From the NCBI GenBank assembly GCA_913052165.1, contig CAJXEC010000005.1:1-53210 (forward strand): DNA of 53,210 bases, written 5' to 3'. Below the pieces are notes generated by a model. It saw only the letters and a list, made by a program, of their open reading frames with translations, searched no databases and had not been told where the DNA came from. Below, piece after piece: positions 33,765 through 42,438 of this stretch (its first letter is position 1; each line of letters starts with the position of its first letter). This stretch comes from an uncultured Rhodospirillaceae bacterium. GTDB taxonomy: Bacteria > Pseudomonadota > Alphaproteobacteria > MPNO01 > UBA2964. The translations under genes and the position numbers were made by a program.

Positions 33765-36107
33765 ATGCCTGACGGTAAACTTTTTGGGAAAGATATTAAA
33801 CGGCTAGAAGATCCAGTCCTATTACGAGGCGAAGCTCATTTCGCAGATGATATTTGTTTGCCAGAAATGGCTCACGCCTGCTTTGTCCGAAGCCCTTTCG
33901 CACACGCATTAGTGAAAGGAATAAATAGCTCTGCAGCAGAGGAGATTGAGGGGGTAATTGCCGTTGTAACCCTCGCTGATTTGCGTCCCCAACTTCTAAG
34001 CGAGCTGCTTGTTGTTGGGCTTCCCAGCCCCAGTTACCGACAGCACAGTGATCGTCCGGTGCTCGCGTTTGAGGAGGTTTCTTATGTTGGTGAACCGGTT
34101 GCTGTAGTGGTTGCGAGGTCTCGCCATATTGCGGAGGACGCCGCCGCAATAGTTGATGTCGATTACGAAGCCTTGCCAGCGATTAGTGACTGCAAGAAGG
34201 CCCTCGAAGATGGTAGTCCGACTGCTCGAGCGGGTGCTCCGCATAACCTCATGGCGGAGTTCCTGCAAGAATACGGGGATGTAGACGCGGCGTTTTCAAA
34301 TTCACCGCACGTTTTCAAGGAGTCCCTTTTGGTTCATCGAGGTGGCAGTCACTCCATAGAGTGTCGGGGTTGCGTGGCTCGCTACGAGGATATTACAGAT
34401 GAGCTAACTCTTTGGACCTCTCATCAAATGCCACACTCGTTGATGCGGACCTTTGTTGAAATCACGGGTTTAGATGAGAACAAAGTGAGAATTGTAACTC
34501 CTCATGTGGGTGGCGGTTTCGGCCCAAAACTGGTCGTCTACCAGGAAGATGTTAGCCTTTTATTGGCCTCAAAACTTCTAAAACTTCCAATTAAATGGAT
34601 AGAGGACCGTCGCGAGCATTTTACCAATACCACGCAGGAGCGTGATCAGTATTGGGATGTCGAAATTGCAGTTGATGAAGAGGGCTTAATTCAAGGAGTT
34701 CGTGGTGGAGTGATCCACGATCACGGTGCTTACACCGCGAGGGGGGTTAACCTGCCTTATAATGCAGCAGAGACGATCCCGCTCGCATACGAAATTAAAA
34801 ATTTCAAAATGGCAGTGCGTGTTGCACTGACAAACAAGGTGCCAGTGACGCCTGTGCGTGGTGCGGGTCATCCGCAGGGAGTTTTTGTGATGGAGCGATT
34901 ACTGGACCGTGCGGCGAGGGAATTAAACATAGACAGAGCAGAAATTCGACGACGCAACCTTATTCCCGGCGACCAAATGCCCTATGAGAAGCAGCTCAAG
35001 ACCCGAGGGGGGATGCCGGTTTTGCTAGACTCTGGAAATTATCCTAAATGCCAGGCGATCGCTGAGGAAGCTGCAGACTGGGCAGGTTTTCCTGCCCGTC
35101 AAAAGGCCGCTCTAGCAAATGGGCGTTACCTCGGCATCGGTCTGTCTAACTTTGTAAAAGGCACTGGCCGAGGTCCCTTCGAGCAGGTAACGGTGCGAAT
35201 TGGCCCCTCAGGCAAAGTGCATGTTTACACCGGTGGGGTAAATATTGGACAGGGTACACATACAATGTTGGCCCAAATTGTCGGTGAGCAGCTTGGGGCA
35301 GATATGAATAACGTCACCCTGGTTGGTGGTGATACACATGCGACTGCGCTTGGAATTGGCACCTCAAATAGCCGGCTCGCTGTGGTGGCGGGGACCTCCG
35401 CACACGTTGCAGCGGTAAAAGTTCGCGAAAAAGCGTTGAAAGTCGCCTCACAGTTATTAGAAGCTTCTCAGGAGGACCTAGAGATTATCGACGGCGACGT
35501 GGTAGTGAGGGGTACGGATATGCGAATTTCACTCGGCGATGTCGCCAATGCGGTTGCCGGTACCCCAGGTTATGCGCTGCCCGAGGGTACTGAGCCAGGG
35601 TTGGAGGCTACTGAAAATGTGGTTCTCGATAATCTCGCCTTTGCAAATGGGACCAATGTAATTGAGGTAGAAGTTGATCCTGATACAGGAGGGGTGAAAA
35701 TTTTGAAGTTCATTCTCGCTCACGACAGCGGTGTTATAATCAATCCAATGATGGCCGATGGCCAAATTTTCGGGAGCGCGGCTCACGGGATCGGAAACTC
35801 CCTTTTTGAATGGATGGGTTACGATGATGATGCAAATCCCGTTACCACAAATTTTGGCGAATATCTTTTGGTAACGGCTACCGAGATGCCTCATGTTCAA
35901 GTTATCCATCATGAGTCTCCATCACCTTTGAACCCATTAGGCGTGAAAGGTGTGGGAGAATGCGGGGTTGTCCCCACACCAGCAGCGGTTATCTCTGCCG
36001 TTGAAAATGCTTTGCAGCCGTTTGGTGCGCGTTTTAGTAAAGCCCCTGTGAGCCCATCCGAAATTATTGGCATGATTAAACAGGGGCGGATGCAGGGTGC
36101 CGCATAA
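33765..36107 (+). CDS. Xanthine dehydrogenase family molybdopterin-binding subunit (copy D)
   Basis: A 780-residue large subunit. It begins KDIKRLEDPVLLRGEAHFADD and has molybdopterin loop PHVGGGFGPKLVVYQED, loop PVTPVRGAGHPQGVFVMERL and catalytic Glu in GVKGVGECGVVPTPAAV. A ribosome site AAGGAA precedes the ATG. The XRE regulator follows after 3 bp, so hydroxylase and regulator are co-expressed. Like copies A and C it lacks adjacent FAD and iron-sulfur subunits and must borrow them, perhaps from 19538-20883, or from elsewhere in the genome. Confidence 0.92.
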   Translation: MPDGKLFGKDIKRLEDPVLLRGEAHFADDICLPEMAHACFVRSPFAHALVKGINSSAAEEIEGVIAVVTLADLRPQLLSELLVVGLPSPSYRQHSDRPVLAFEEVSYVGEPVAVVVARSRHIAEDAAAIVDVDYEALPAISDCKKALEDGSPTARAGAPHNLMAEFLQEYGDVDAAFSNSPHVFKESLLVHRGGSHSIECRGCVARYEDITDELTLWTSHQMPHSLMRTFVEITGLDENKVRIVTPHVGGGFGPKLVVYQEDVSLLLASKLLKLPIKWIEDRREHFTNTTQERDQYWDVEIAVDEEGLIQGVRGGVIHDHGAYTARGVNLPYNAAETIPLAYEIKNFKMAVRVALTNKVPVTPVRGAGHPQGVFVMERLLDRAARELNIDRAEIRRRNLIPGDQMPYEKQLKTRGGMPVLLDSGNYPKCQAIAEEAADWAGFPARQKAALANGRYLGIGLSNFVKGTGRGPFEQVTVRIGPSGKVHVYTGGVNIGQGTHTMLAQIVGEQLGADMNNVTLVGGDTHATALGIGTSNSRLAVVAGTSAHVAAVKVREKALKVASQLLEASQEDLEIIDGDVVVRGTDMRISLGDVANAVAGTPGYALPEGTEPGLEATENVVLDNLAFANGTNVIEVEVDPDTGGVKILKFILAHDSGVIINPMMADGQIFGSAAHGIGNSLFEWMGYDDDANPVTTNFGEYLLVTATEMPHVQVIHHESPSPLNPLGVKGVGECGVVPTPAAVISAVENALQPFGARFSKAPVSPSEIIGMIKQGRMQGAA

Positions 36108-36110
36108 TCT

Positions 36111-36995
36111 TTGCTGGTTCGCCTGGTGACCACCCGTTTCGATGACATTGGGGATCGCCTCAAAGCTTTTCGGCTCGGATCTGGCTTGGGCGCCGAGGAG
36201 GTTGCTGCCCGACTCGGAATCTCAAGGAGTGCACTTTATCGGTTTGAAAAAGGTGATCTCGTAAAAATAGAAACACTCGAGCGTTTGTCGCAATTATTGG
36301 ATGTTTCTATGCCCACTCTCATGGGCGTGGGAGTCGAGTACATTGGTTCCGCTGTGAGCTTTTTCGAGCGATTACGTCAAATAGAGGAGCAAAGCGAGCA
36401 TATAACTGTACTCGCGGGGTCTGTTTCGTATCTTTTGGCCTCTGGAAAATTTGATAATATTTTGCCCGAGGTATTGCAAGAGAGTCTCTCTGAAGAGACC
36501 GACTCGAGGCTTTCCGATCTATTAGGCATTCTTAGTGCAAGAAAAAAGGCTTACCAGCGTCGCCAGCCCGGGATTTTAAATTTAGTTTCCGGCGCAGAGA
36601 TTGAGAGATTTCTTAGGAATGGCCTCGTTGGCAATATAAGTTTACCGGCAAGCCTGCAGTCCGAGAGACGATTGGTGGCTCGAGCAGAGGCCATGCATTT
36701 AGCGGATTTGATGGAAAGTCAGCCCATCGGGATTCAAGTTGGGATTGTTCCCGGCACACTGCCGCATAATAGTTTCCAAATCTTTCGGCAGGTTGACCGT
36801 CGCTTATTGGCTTTGAGCCCATTTCGTTTGGGTGAACAACCTAATATTTCGGTGGGCATTGCGATGATTACTTCCGCTGAGGAAGCCTTAACGCTGCATC
36901 TTAAGATGGCTGAGGAAATGTGGAATAACGCAAAGAAAGGACCGGCAGGGGCCCAATACCTCAGGTCTCTCGTTGAAATCCATGGAACAGACTGA
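36111..36995 (+). CDS. XRE-family transcriptional regulator
   Basis: A 294-residue regulator with an N-terminal helix-turn-helix of the Cro/CI type: LKAFRLGSGLGAEEVAARLG, then ISRSALYRFEKGD, residues about 17-50. A C-terminal domain of about 200 residues has no motif I recognise and may bind a ligand, as in other XRE regulators beside catabolic genes. The likely start is TTG 3 bp after copy D; no strong Shine-Dalgarno is visible, so translation is probably coupled. It most likely controls its own operon and perhaps the divergent copy C-UbiD genes across the 139-bp gap. Confidence 0.87.
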   Translation: MLVRLVTTRFDDIGDRLKAFRLGSGLGAEEVAARLGISRSALYRFEKGDLVKIETLERLSQLLDVSMPTLMGVGVEYIGSAVSFFERLRQIEEQSEHITVLAGSVSYLLASGKFDNILPEVLQESLSEETDSRLSDLLGILSARKKAYQRRQPGILNLVSGAEIERFLRNGLVGNISLPASLQSERRLVARAEAMHLADLMESQPIGIQVGIVPGTLPHNSFQIFRQVDRRLLALSPFRLGEQPNISVGIAMITSAEEALTLHLKMAEEMWNNAKKGPAGAQYLRSLVEIHGTD

Positions 36996-37004
36996 AAGCT
37001 GCTT

Positions 37005-38396
37005 ATGGACGATTATCAAGAGAATGTTTTTGAAAAGCTCTCAAGGCTTGCGATGGATTCTCATAGGAATGGCGATACGAAAGAATCTATAAACTGGTGG
37101 CGGAAAGCCCTTGAGGAGAGTCCCCATCATTTGGGCGTGCAGCTGAATCTTGGAGCATTGTTGGCCCAAATCGGAGAATTTTCAGAAGCGTTGGCTCTTT
37201 TTGATAAGGTGGTCTCTAAGGCACCAGATCATGCTCTCGCACATATTAACAGAGCGGGGGTGCTTCGGGCACTCGGCGATAAAGAGCAAGCCTTGGCTGC
37301 TTACGATAAAGCAATTAATTGTGATCCATGTTCGGTAGAGGCAAAATGTGAGCGGAGCGAAGCTTTTTTGCATTGGGGTTTTTATGAAGAGGCATTGCAA
37401 GGTTTTAACGCGGTACTGGCAGAAAATTACAACCTCTATGCGGCTTTAAAAGGTCAGGCCCTTTCCGCTTTGGCCCTTGAAAATCACGATTTAGCCCTGA
37501 CCGCGTTCAGGAAAACGCAGGCGGCGAGAACACTGATCGCAAAAAATGAAATAAAGATATCCCGCTTAAAATTACGCCATGATCGGGAACAATTTCGTTG
37601 GCTTGAAAAATTCTCTGACCAGGTTTCGATATTTGATGAACTTGAAAATGAGTTGGTCTGGCCGGAAAATGAGAACGAACCCGTAGCTTTGCCATCCTCT
37701 TGGCGAACTAAAGTAGCCTCTTTTTTTAATTTGCCTGTTCACCTTGAAGAAGGGGAAATTGTCTCCAAACCATTGGCGCAGAACGCGCTAGAGAGTCTCA
37801 ATTCTTTCCATCTAAATAATGGTGTTTGCATAATCGATGATCTTCTAACCGAAGGTGCATTTTCGGGGCTAAGAAGTTACTTACTGAAAAGCACCATCTG
37901 GCGAGACTTCACTCACATTGATGGGTTTGTGGCGACCTATCTAGAAGATGGGTTGGCTTCACCTTTGTTACTACAAATCATAAAGGAGCTTCGCACCACG
38001 ACTGCCTTTTCCAATTTGCCTCTGGTACAAGGTTGGGCTTTCAAAGGGGTAACGAATAATAAACGAATTGGTCTGCACGCGGATGATGCGCGCTTATCCA
38101 TTAATTTCTGGATTACACCAGATACCGCCAACCTTAAGCCGGGGCGCGGTGGTCTAATCATTCACCGAAAGAGTCCGCCAAGTTCATGGTCAATGGATGA
38201 CTATAATAAGGATCAGGTTCCCATAGAGGAATGGGTAGCAGAAAATGATACTGATCCGATTGAAGTCCCTTATCAGGCCAATCGGGCAGTAATTTTTGAC
38301 TCGCGTCTGTTTCATGGTTCGGGCGAAGTTGAATTTATGGATAATTTTGAAAGCCATCGGATAAACCTCACACTCTTGTTTGGTTTCCCCCAATAA
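37005..38396 (+). CDS. TPR protein fused to a 2OG-Fe(II) oxygenase-like domain
   Basis: A 463-residue protein. The N-terminal half has about four tetratricopeptide repeats (HLGVQLNLGALLAQIGEFSE, ALAHINRAGVLRALGDKEQA and so on, residues 40-165), a protein-interaction scaffold. The C-terminal half resembles a double-stranded beta-helix hydroxylase: GLHADDARLSINFWITP with a His-x-Asp pair, RAVIFDSRLFHGSGEV with the distal His, then RINLTLLFGFP with an Arg that could hold 2-oxoglutarate. It probably hydroxylates a protein or peptide partner, but this is inferred from fold motifs. It starts 9 bp after the XRE regulator gene. Confidence 0.78.
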   Translation: MDDYQENVFEKLSRLAMDSHRNGDTKESINWWRKALEESPHHLGVQLNLGALLAQIGEFSEALALFDKVVSKAPDHALAHINRAGVLRALGDKEQALAAYDKAINCDPCSVEAKCERSEAFLHWGFYEEALQGFNAVLAENYNLYAALKGQALSALALENHDLALTAFRKTQAARTLIAKNEIKISRLKLRHDREQFRWLEKFSDQVSIFDELENELVWPENENEPVALPSSWRTKVASFFNLPVHLEEGEIVSKPLAQNALESLNSFHLNNGVCIIDDLLTEGAFSGLRSYLLKSTIWRDFTHIDGFVATYLEDGLASPLLLQIIKELRTTTAFSNLPLVQGWAFKGVTNNKRIGLHADDARLSINFWITPDTANLKPGRGGLIIHRKSPPSSWSMDDYNKDQVPIEEWVAENDTDPIEVPYQANRAVIFDSRLFHGSGEVEFMDNFESHRINLTLLFGFPQ

Positions 38397-38399
38397 TTC

Positions 38400-38428
38400 G
38401 ATTTGTTGTAATATTTTTGATACAAATC
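38400..38428 (+). terminator. Weak A+T-rich hairpin after the TPR-oxygenase gene
   Basis: GATTTGT at 38400-38406 pairs with ACAAATC at 38422-38428, followed by TTTATTTTTG. The stem is A+T-rich and short, so termination would be partial. It overlaps the candidate promoter of the next operon. Confidence 0.4.
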
Positions 38429-38444
38429 TTTATTTTTGTACAAT
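38417..38444 (+). promoter_or_regulatory. Sigma-70-type promoter of the pyrK/pyrD-like operon
   Basis: TTGATA at 38417-38422 and TACAAT at 38439-38444 each match five of six consensus bases and are 16 bp apart. Transcription would start near 38451, about 38 bases before the ATG at 38489. The -35 lies inside the inverted repeat GATTTGT/ACAAATC, which could also serve as an operator. Confidence 0.6.
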
Positions 38445-38488
38445 CCTCTGTTAGAAACATAAAAAATTCAAACAATAGAGGGTTAAAA

Positions 38489-39361
38489 ATGGCGGGTCAC
38501 GTCATAGAGGACAGCTATTCGACAGCTGCAATTAGAATTGAAGATCAGGATCCCGAGCCTAGTCGGCCTGTAGGAGAATTTATTTGCAACGTTGCTACAA
38601 ACGACTGGGTGAACGACGAATATAAATTAATTTCGCTCGATGTTCACGAGAAAGCTCTGACAGCTGCTGCAGGTCAATTTTTTCACCTTCTTTGCCCCTC
38701 GCCCGATGGAGCAGAAGTTTGGATGCGCCGCCCCATGAGTGTTTACCGAGTTGATAAACAAAATCGCAGAGTAGAATTCCTGTATAAATGTGAGGGCCGC
38801 GGGACAAAGGGAATGTCAACGCTAGAAGCTGGCGATGAATTCAACATCTCGGGGCCCCTGGGTATCGGGTTTTGGTTGAAACCCGAGTGGAAAAACATAG
38901 TCGTCCTTGGTCGAGGTGTCGGCTTGGCCACATTGGCCCCCCTATCCCAGTTAGCATCAGATCAAGGCGTTGGGATCACTGCCATATTGAGCGCGCGAAA
39001 TCCGGACGTGGTGATGTCACGGGATTTATTCCAGAGTTATAACGCCGATATCATCGAGGTGTTAGATACTGACGGTTCATCTGAAGTTAGCAATGTGGAA
39101 AGAATTATTCAGAGCTTAATAGGCGAGGGAAAAGCCGACGCATTCTTTACCTGCGGGTCTAACAGATTGCTTAATCTGATGAAGCAAATGGGAAAAAAAC
39201 ATGGAATACCCGGCCAGGTCGCGATGGAGCAAATTATGGTTTGCGGCTTTGGAGCTTGTTATGTGTGCGTTCGAACCTTTGAGATCGACGGAGATCGGGT
39301 TTTGAAACGGGTCTGCAGAGAAGGACCTGTGTTTAACATGGAGGAGGCAGTAGGATGGTAG
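38489..39361 (+). CDS. PyrK-like flavin/iron-sulfur electron-transfer subunit
   Basis: About 290 residues from the ATG of MAGHVIEDS, preceded by GAGGG; a frame extension to 38417 has no ribosome site. It is a ferredoxin-reductase-fold protein with an FAD domain (MRRPMSVYRV, the RP-x-S type flavin contact), an NAD-binding domain (IVVLGRGVGLATLAPL) and a C-terminal [2Fe-2S] motif MVCGFGACYVCVR plus the Cys of KRVCREG (C-x4-C-x2-C-x15-C). This is the layout of PyrK, which links class 1B dihydroorotate dehydrogenase to NAD. It overlaps the next gene by 7 bp, so the pair makes one complex. Confidence 0.88.
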   Translation: MAGHVIEDSYSTAAIRIEDQDPEPSRPVGEFICNVATNDWVNDEYKLISLDVHEKALTAAAGQFFHLLCPSPDGAEVWMRRPMSVYRVDKQNRRVEFLYKCEGRGTKGMSTLEAGDEFNISGPLGIGFWLKPEWKNIVVLGRGVGLATLAPLSQLASDQGVGITAILSARNPDVVMSRDLFQSYNADIIEVLDTDGSSEVSNVERIIQSLIGEGKADAFFTCGSNRLLNLMKQMGKKHGIPGQVAMEQIMVCGFGACYVCVRTFEIDGDRVLKRVCREGPVFNMEEAVGW

Positions 39362-40299
39362 ATCTCTCAGTAAAAATTGGTGACCTCACCCTGCAAAATC
39401 CTGTGACCCCAGCTTCGGGAGCTTTTTCATGGGAATATGCTGATATCATTGACCTTAATCGGCTAGGAGGTCTAGTTGCCAAGACAATCTGTCGAGAGCC
39501 CCGTTTTGGCAACCCAACACCCAGGATGGCAGAGACCGAGGCGGGCATTATTCAGTCCATCGGCCTCCCAGGGAAAGGAATCAATTATTTTTTGGAAAAT
39601 ATTGTTCCCGAATATAAAAAGTTCACACCGCCACTTATTGTCAGTTGTTCGTCAGAAGATCCTGAGGAGTTCGCCGTACTTACAAAGGAGTTGAGTATAC
39701 CAGAAGTGGATGTAGTGGAGTGCAATATTTCTTGTCCGACGAGGAATACAACAGGTGGGAATTTCTCTCTCAACAGTGAACACACAAAATCCGTGGTAGG
39801 AAAGTTGAGGGAGGCCACTGATAAACCCCTTTGGGCTAAACTCTCACCTAATGCTGGTGACCTCGTCTCTATTGCGTTGGCGGCCGAAGAGGCCGGCGCG
39901 GACGCTGTGTGTATCGCAAACACGTTTCTTTCGCTGAAAATTAGAACTGATAACTTCAAGCCAGCACTCGGAAACAAATATGGCGGCATGGTCTCCCCAG
40001 CATTGAAGCCGATCGTGGTGCGAATGGTGTATCAATGCGCGAAGGAAGTAAAAATACCGATAATTGGTATCGGTGGCATTACCAAAGCCGAGGATGTCGT
40101 GGAATATATGCTGGCTGGAGCAAGCGCCGTTGGCATAGGCTATGCTGGGTTCCGGAACCCTTCTGCTTTAACGTCAATAATTGATGATTTAGAGGCCTGG
40201 TGCGATAGTCGCGGTATAGAAAGAGTCTCAGATCTAATAGGCGCTGTTGATGATGACATGGAAATGGACACCCTTAATGCGGCAAGCGCTGGCGTCTAA
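39355..40299 (+). CDS. PyrD class 1B-like dehydrogenase with altered orotate site
   Basis: A 314-residue FMN-dependent TIM-barrel enzyme of the dihydroorotate dehydrogenase family. Lys43 (VAKT), the class 1 catalytic Cys127 (NISCPT), Lys162 (WAKLSPN) and the C-terminal FMN phosphate loop GIGGITKAEDV are present. Two substrate asparagines typical of the family are replaced: GLPN/GLQN is GLPG (Gly73), and NxSCPN is NISCPT (Thr129). This suggests a substrate other than dihydroorotate, perhaps another dihydropyrimidine or cyclic amide, although a divergent true PyrD cannot be excluded. It is translationally coupled to the PyrK-like subunit and converges on the deacetylase-like gene. Confidence 0.83.
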   Translation: MVDLSVKIGDLTLQNPVTPASGAFSWEYADIIDLNRLGGLVAKTICREPRFGNPTPRMAETEAGIIQSIGLPGKGINYFLENIVPEYKKFTPPLIVSCSSEDPEEFAVLTKELSIPEVDVVECNISCPTRNTTGGNFSLNSEHTKSVVGKLREATDKPLWAKLSPNAGDLVSIALAAEEAGADAVCIANTFLSLKIRTDNFKPALGNKYGGMVSPALKPIVVRMVYQCAKEVKIPIIGIGGITKAEDVVEYMLAGASAVGIGYAGFRNPSALTSIIDDLEAWCDSRGIERVSDLIGAVDDDMEMDTLNAASAGV

Positions 40300-40312
40300 T
40301 CTTTAGTCGCTA

Positions 40313-41215
40313 TTAATCATCACCTGGAACGGTGCCCTTTGGCAGCGATGCAACATGGCTGTATATCTCGCGGGGGCGAGTAAACCATATCTTTTCCCGT
40401 TCTGGATGATTGCATATGTGATTTAGGATGTCGCGAAGACCAGCTAGACGATAGGGTTGTCCAACTACAAATGTATGTAAGGCGAGGCTAAACACTAGAG
40501 GTTGACTATCAGATAGTCTTATCTGTTCATCAAAATGGGCACAAACCATCTCGGTAAACTGACTTGCTGTATGCCTGCGAGAGAGTTGAGCCGGCGAGTC
40601 ATTGATCTCAATATGGTAAGGCAACATCAGTAATGGGCCAGATTTCGTGCGCATCCAGGTTGGTTGATCGTCATTCGACCAGTCCATGATAAACTTGTAG
40701 CCGGCTTCTTTTAATAAGTCGGGGGTGTGGACGCTTTCCGAGATCCAAGGTCCCATCCAGCCACCAGGGCCTTCCCCCTCATGTTCTAAAAACGCATTCG
40801 TAGCAATTTCTATTAAAGAACGCTCCTCCCCCTCGGAGTAATCACCTTGTTGCTCCGAGTTAGTAATACCATGGCCAATAAATTCATCATTGCGTTCTCG
40901 AATACGCTCTGGAATTTGGGGGGCGTAGTCATAAATTGATGTGTTCATTAGGTGGCTCGCAGGTAGACCTAACTCATCGAAGAGATCAAAGAGTCGCCAA
41001 ATTCCGACCCGAAGCCCATAGTCTCTCCAGGCGTAATTTCGGACATCGGGTTGAACACCAGGGTTCGTTGGTGTGTGGCCAAGGCCTTCGCCAAAACTAA
41101 AGTGTTCAATATTAAGACCGATATAGAACGCGAGCCTTTTTCCTTCTGGCCAACTGTAGTCAGGACGTTCAATAATTGGGCTATAGTCATATCGCCCGTG
41201 CTTTTTTAAATCCAA
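40313..41215 (-). CDS. Polysaccharide deacetylase / allantoinase (PuuE)-like protein
   Basis: A 300-residue NodB-fold metal-dependent hydrolase. The motifs are modified: NIEHFSFGEG replaces the usual TFDD, GHGITNSEQQ carries the conserved His-x-H/N type motif, and FSLALHTFVVGQPYR is the last motif with His. This set is closer to the PuuE/allantoinase and other amide-hydrolysing branches than to peptidoglycan deacetylases. There is no signal peptide, so it acts in the cytoplasm, probably on a small cyclic amide or amidated acid. It is the last gene of a minus-strand run with LhgO-like, amidase and Tcu-like genes, and it converges with the PyrD-like gene. Confidence 0.82.
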   Translation of the reverse strand: MDLKKHGRYDYSPIIERPDYSWPEGKRLAFYIGLNIEHFSFGEGLGHTPTNPGVQPDVRNYAWRDYGLRVGIWRLFDLFDELGLPASHLMNTSIYDYAPQIPERIRERNDEFIGHGITNSEQQGDYSEGEERSLIEIATNAFLEHEGEGPGGWMGPWISESVHTPDLLKEAGYKFIMDWSNDDQPTWMRTKSGPLLMLPYHIEINDSPAQLSRRHTASQFTEMVCAHFDEQIRLSDSQPLVFSLALHTFVVGQPYRLAGLRDILNHICNHPEREKIWFTRPREIYSHVASLPKGTVPGDD

Positions 41216-41268
41216 TTTTTATGACCTCTGTTCTAGTCTGTATCTATGTTTGCCAGGCCTTGATGGCG

Positions 41269-42438
41269 TCAATGATTTGCATTGCTCTCTTTCGCAGACC
41301 GAATAAGTGCCAGGAATCGATAAATACCGTGAACAAACTTGCTGTATGGAAGTGTCAAGAATAGGCTGAAAACCACTCCAAGATGTATCGCCAGCAATAT
41401 ACCCATGAGGGGTGTTTCTCGTAGGAAAAGCAATACAAGGCCAGTGAATGATGTTAAAAACAGCATTGCGATGAACCCAGTGTCCATCCCAAACCGGTCT
41501 GGATCCTGCAGCTCTTTTGGCCGTTTAAATTTTTCTAGAAAAAGCCCCGCCGGTCCAATTACCAATCCAATACCCCCTAAAGTTCCAAGAATTACAGGCA
41601 AGTCCCACCATGGATAGGGAGCCTCCCTTCCTAGCCCGTAGTGATAAAGTGTTGCAACTGATGTCGATGCAAAACATAGGAGAAACCCGTAAAAGGTCAA
41701 ATGATGGGCATGTTTGCGTCCATCTTTCTTTTGGATTGTTTCTCCACTGCAGCCGGCTCCTCCTCCATCTAAATACCTCAACTTAAAGGAGTCACTGAAA
41801 GCCTGCCAAAACCCGCTCCCGGCACCGGCGATACTAGCATTAGTGGTGTCTTTCCAGAACGTAATGGCTCCCATAATAATCGCTATGATTGCAGCGACGA
41901 AAGCCACTCCAAATAGAAGGGCCATGGTATTGTGAGGCATCAATTTATAAAAAGCTCCAGGACCGGTGTGCACGGCCCACAATAGGTCAGGATTATTGAA
42001 ATAGATGAAACCTAAAATAAATCCTGCGACACTCAGTGCAGTGATGATACTGATGGCAAGGCCATTGCGGTAAAATAGGCCTGAGAGGAAACTTGGCCAT
42101 GCATACCGGCTGTAGGTCTCCGCTCTAAGAGACGCCATTGTTTTTGGCACGTTAACCTCAAAATCATGCGGAGGCGAAAATTGACAATCGGCAAAGCATG
42201 CCCCGCAGGCATGACACAGATTAGCCATGTAATTTAGGTCGCCCTCAGTAAAATCGCGGCGTAATTCCATCGCCGGGAATACTGCGCATAACCCTTGGCA
42301 GTAACGACATGAATTACAGATCGTCATTAGGCGGTCAGCTTCATTAAGGTTCTCAGAAGAGTGCTCAATCCCTCTGCCTCCCGCTTTGGTTGGTTTGGTT
42401 AGGGGACTTTGTCCTATAAGATCGCTAGTTGCGGACAT
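41269..42438 (-). CDS. tcuB: TcuB-like membrane iron-sulfur protein
   Basis: A 389-residue protein with two N-terminal [4Fe-4S] motifs (CNSCRYCQGLCAVFP and CHACGACFADCQFSPP) and a C-terminal membrane region of about six helices, for example AISIITALSVAGFILGFIYF. In tricarballylate utilisation TcuB reoxidises the flavoprotein TcuA and passes electrons to the membrane quinone pool. The start overlaps tcuA by 14 bp, confirming the pair. No tricarballylate transporter TcuC or regulator TcuR is seen. Confidence 0.9.
   Translation of the reverse strand: MSATSDLIGQSPLTKPTKAGGRGIEHSSENLNEADRLMTICNSCRYCQGLCAVFPAMELRRDFTEGDLNYMANLCHACGACFADCQFSPPHDFEVNVPKTMASLRAETYSRYAWPSFLSGLFYRNGLAISIITALSVAGFILGFIYFNNPDLLWAVHTGPGAFYKLMPHNTMALLFGVAFVAAIIAIIMGAITFWKDTTNASIAGAGSGFWQAFSDSFKLRYLDGGGAGCSGETIQKKDGRKHAHHLTFYGFLLCFASTSVATLYHYGLGREAPYPWWDLPVILGTLGGIGLVIGPAGLFLEKFKRPKELQDPDRFGMDTGFIAMLFLTSFTGLVLLFLRETPLMGILLAIHLGVVFSLFLTLPYSKFVHGIYRFLALIRSAKESNANH

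Noticed and set aside
12345-36107. Aerobic CO dehydrogenase (CoxL) for any of the large subunits
   Set aside because: None shows the Cys-containing active-site loop typical of form I CO dehydrogenase.
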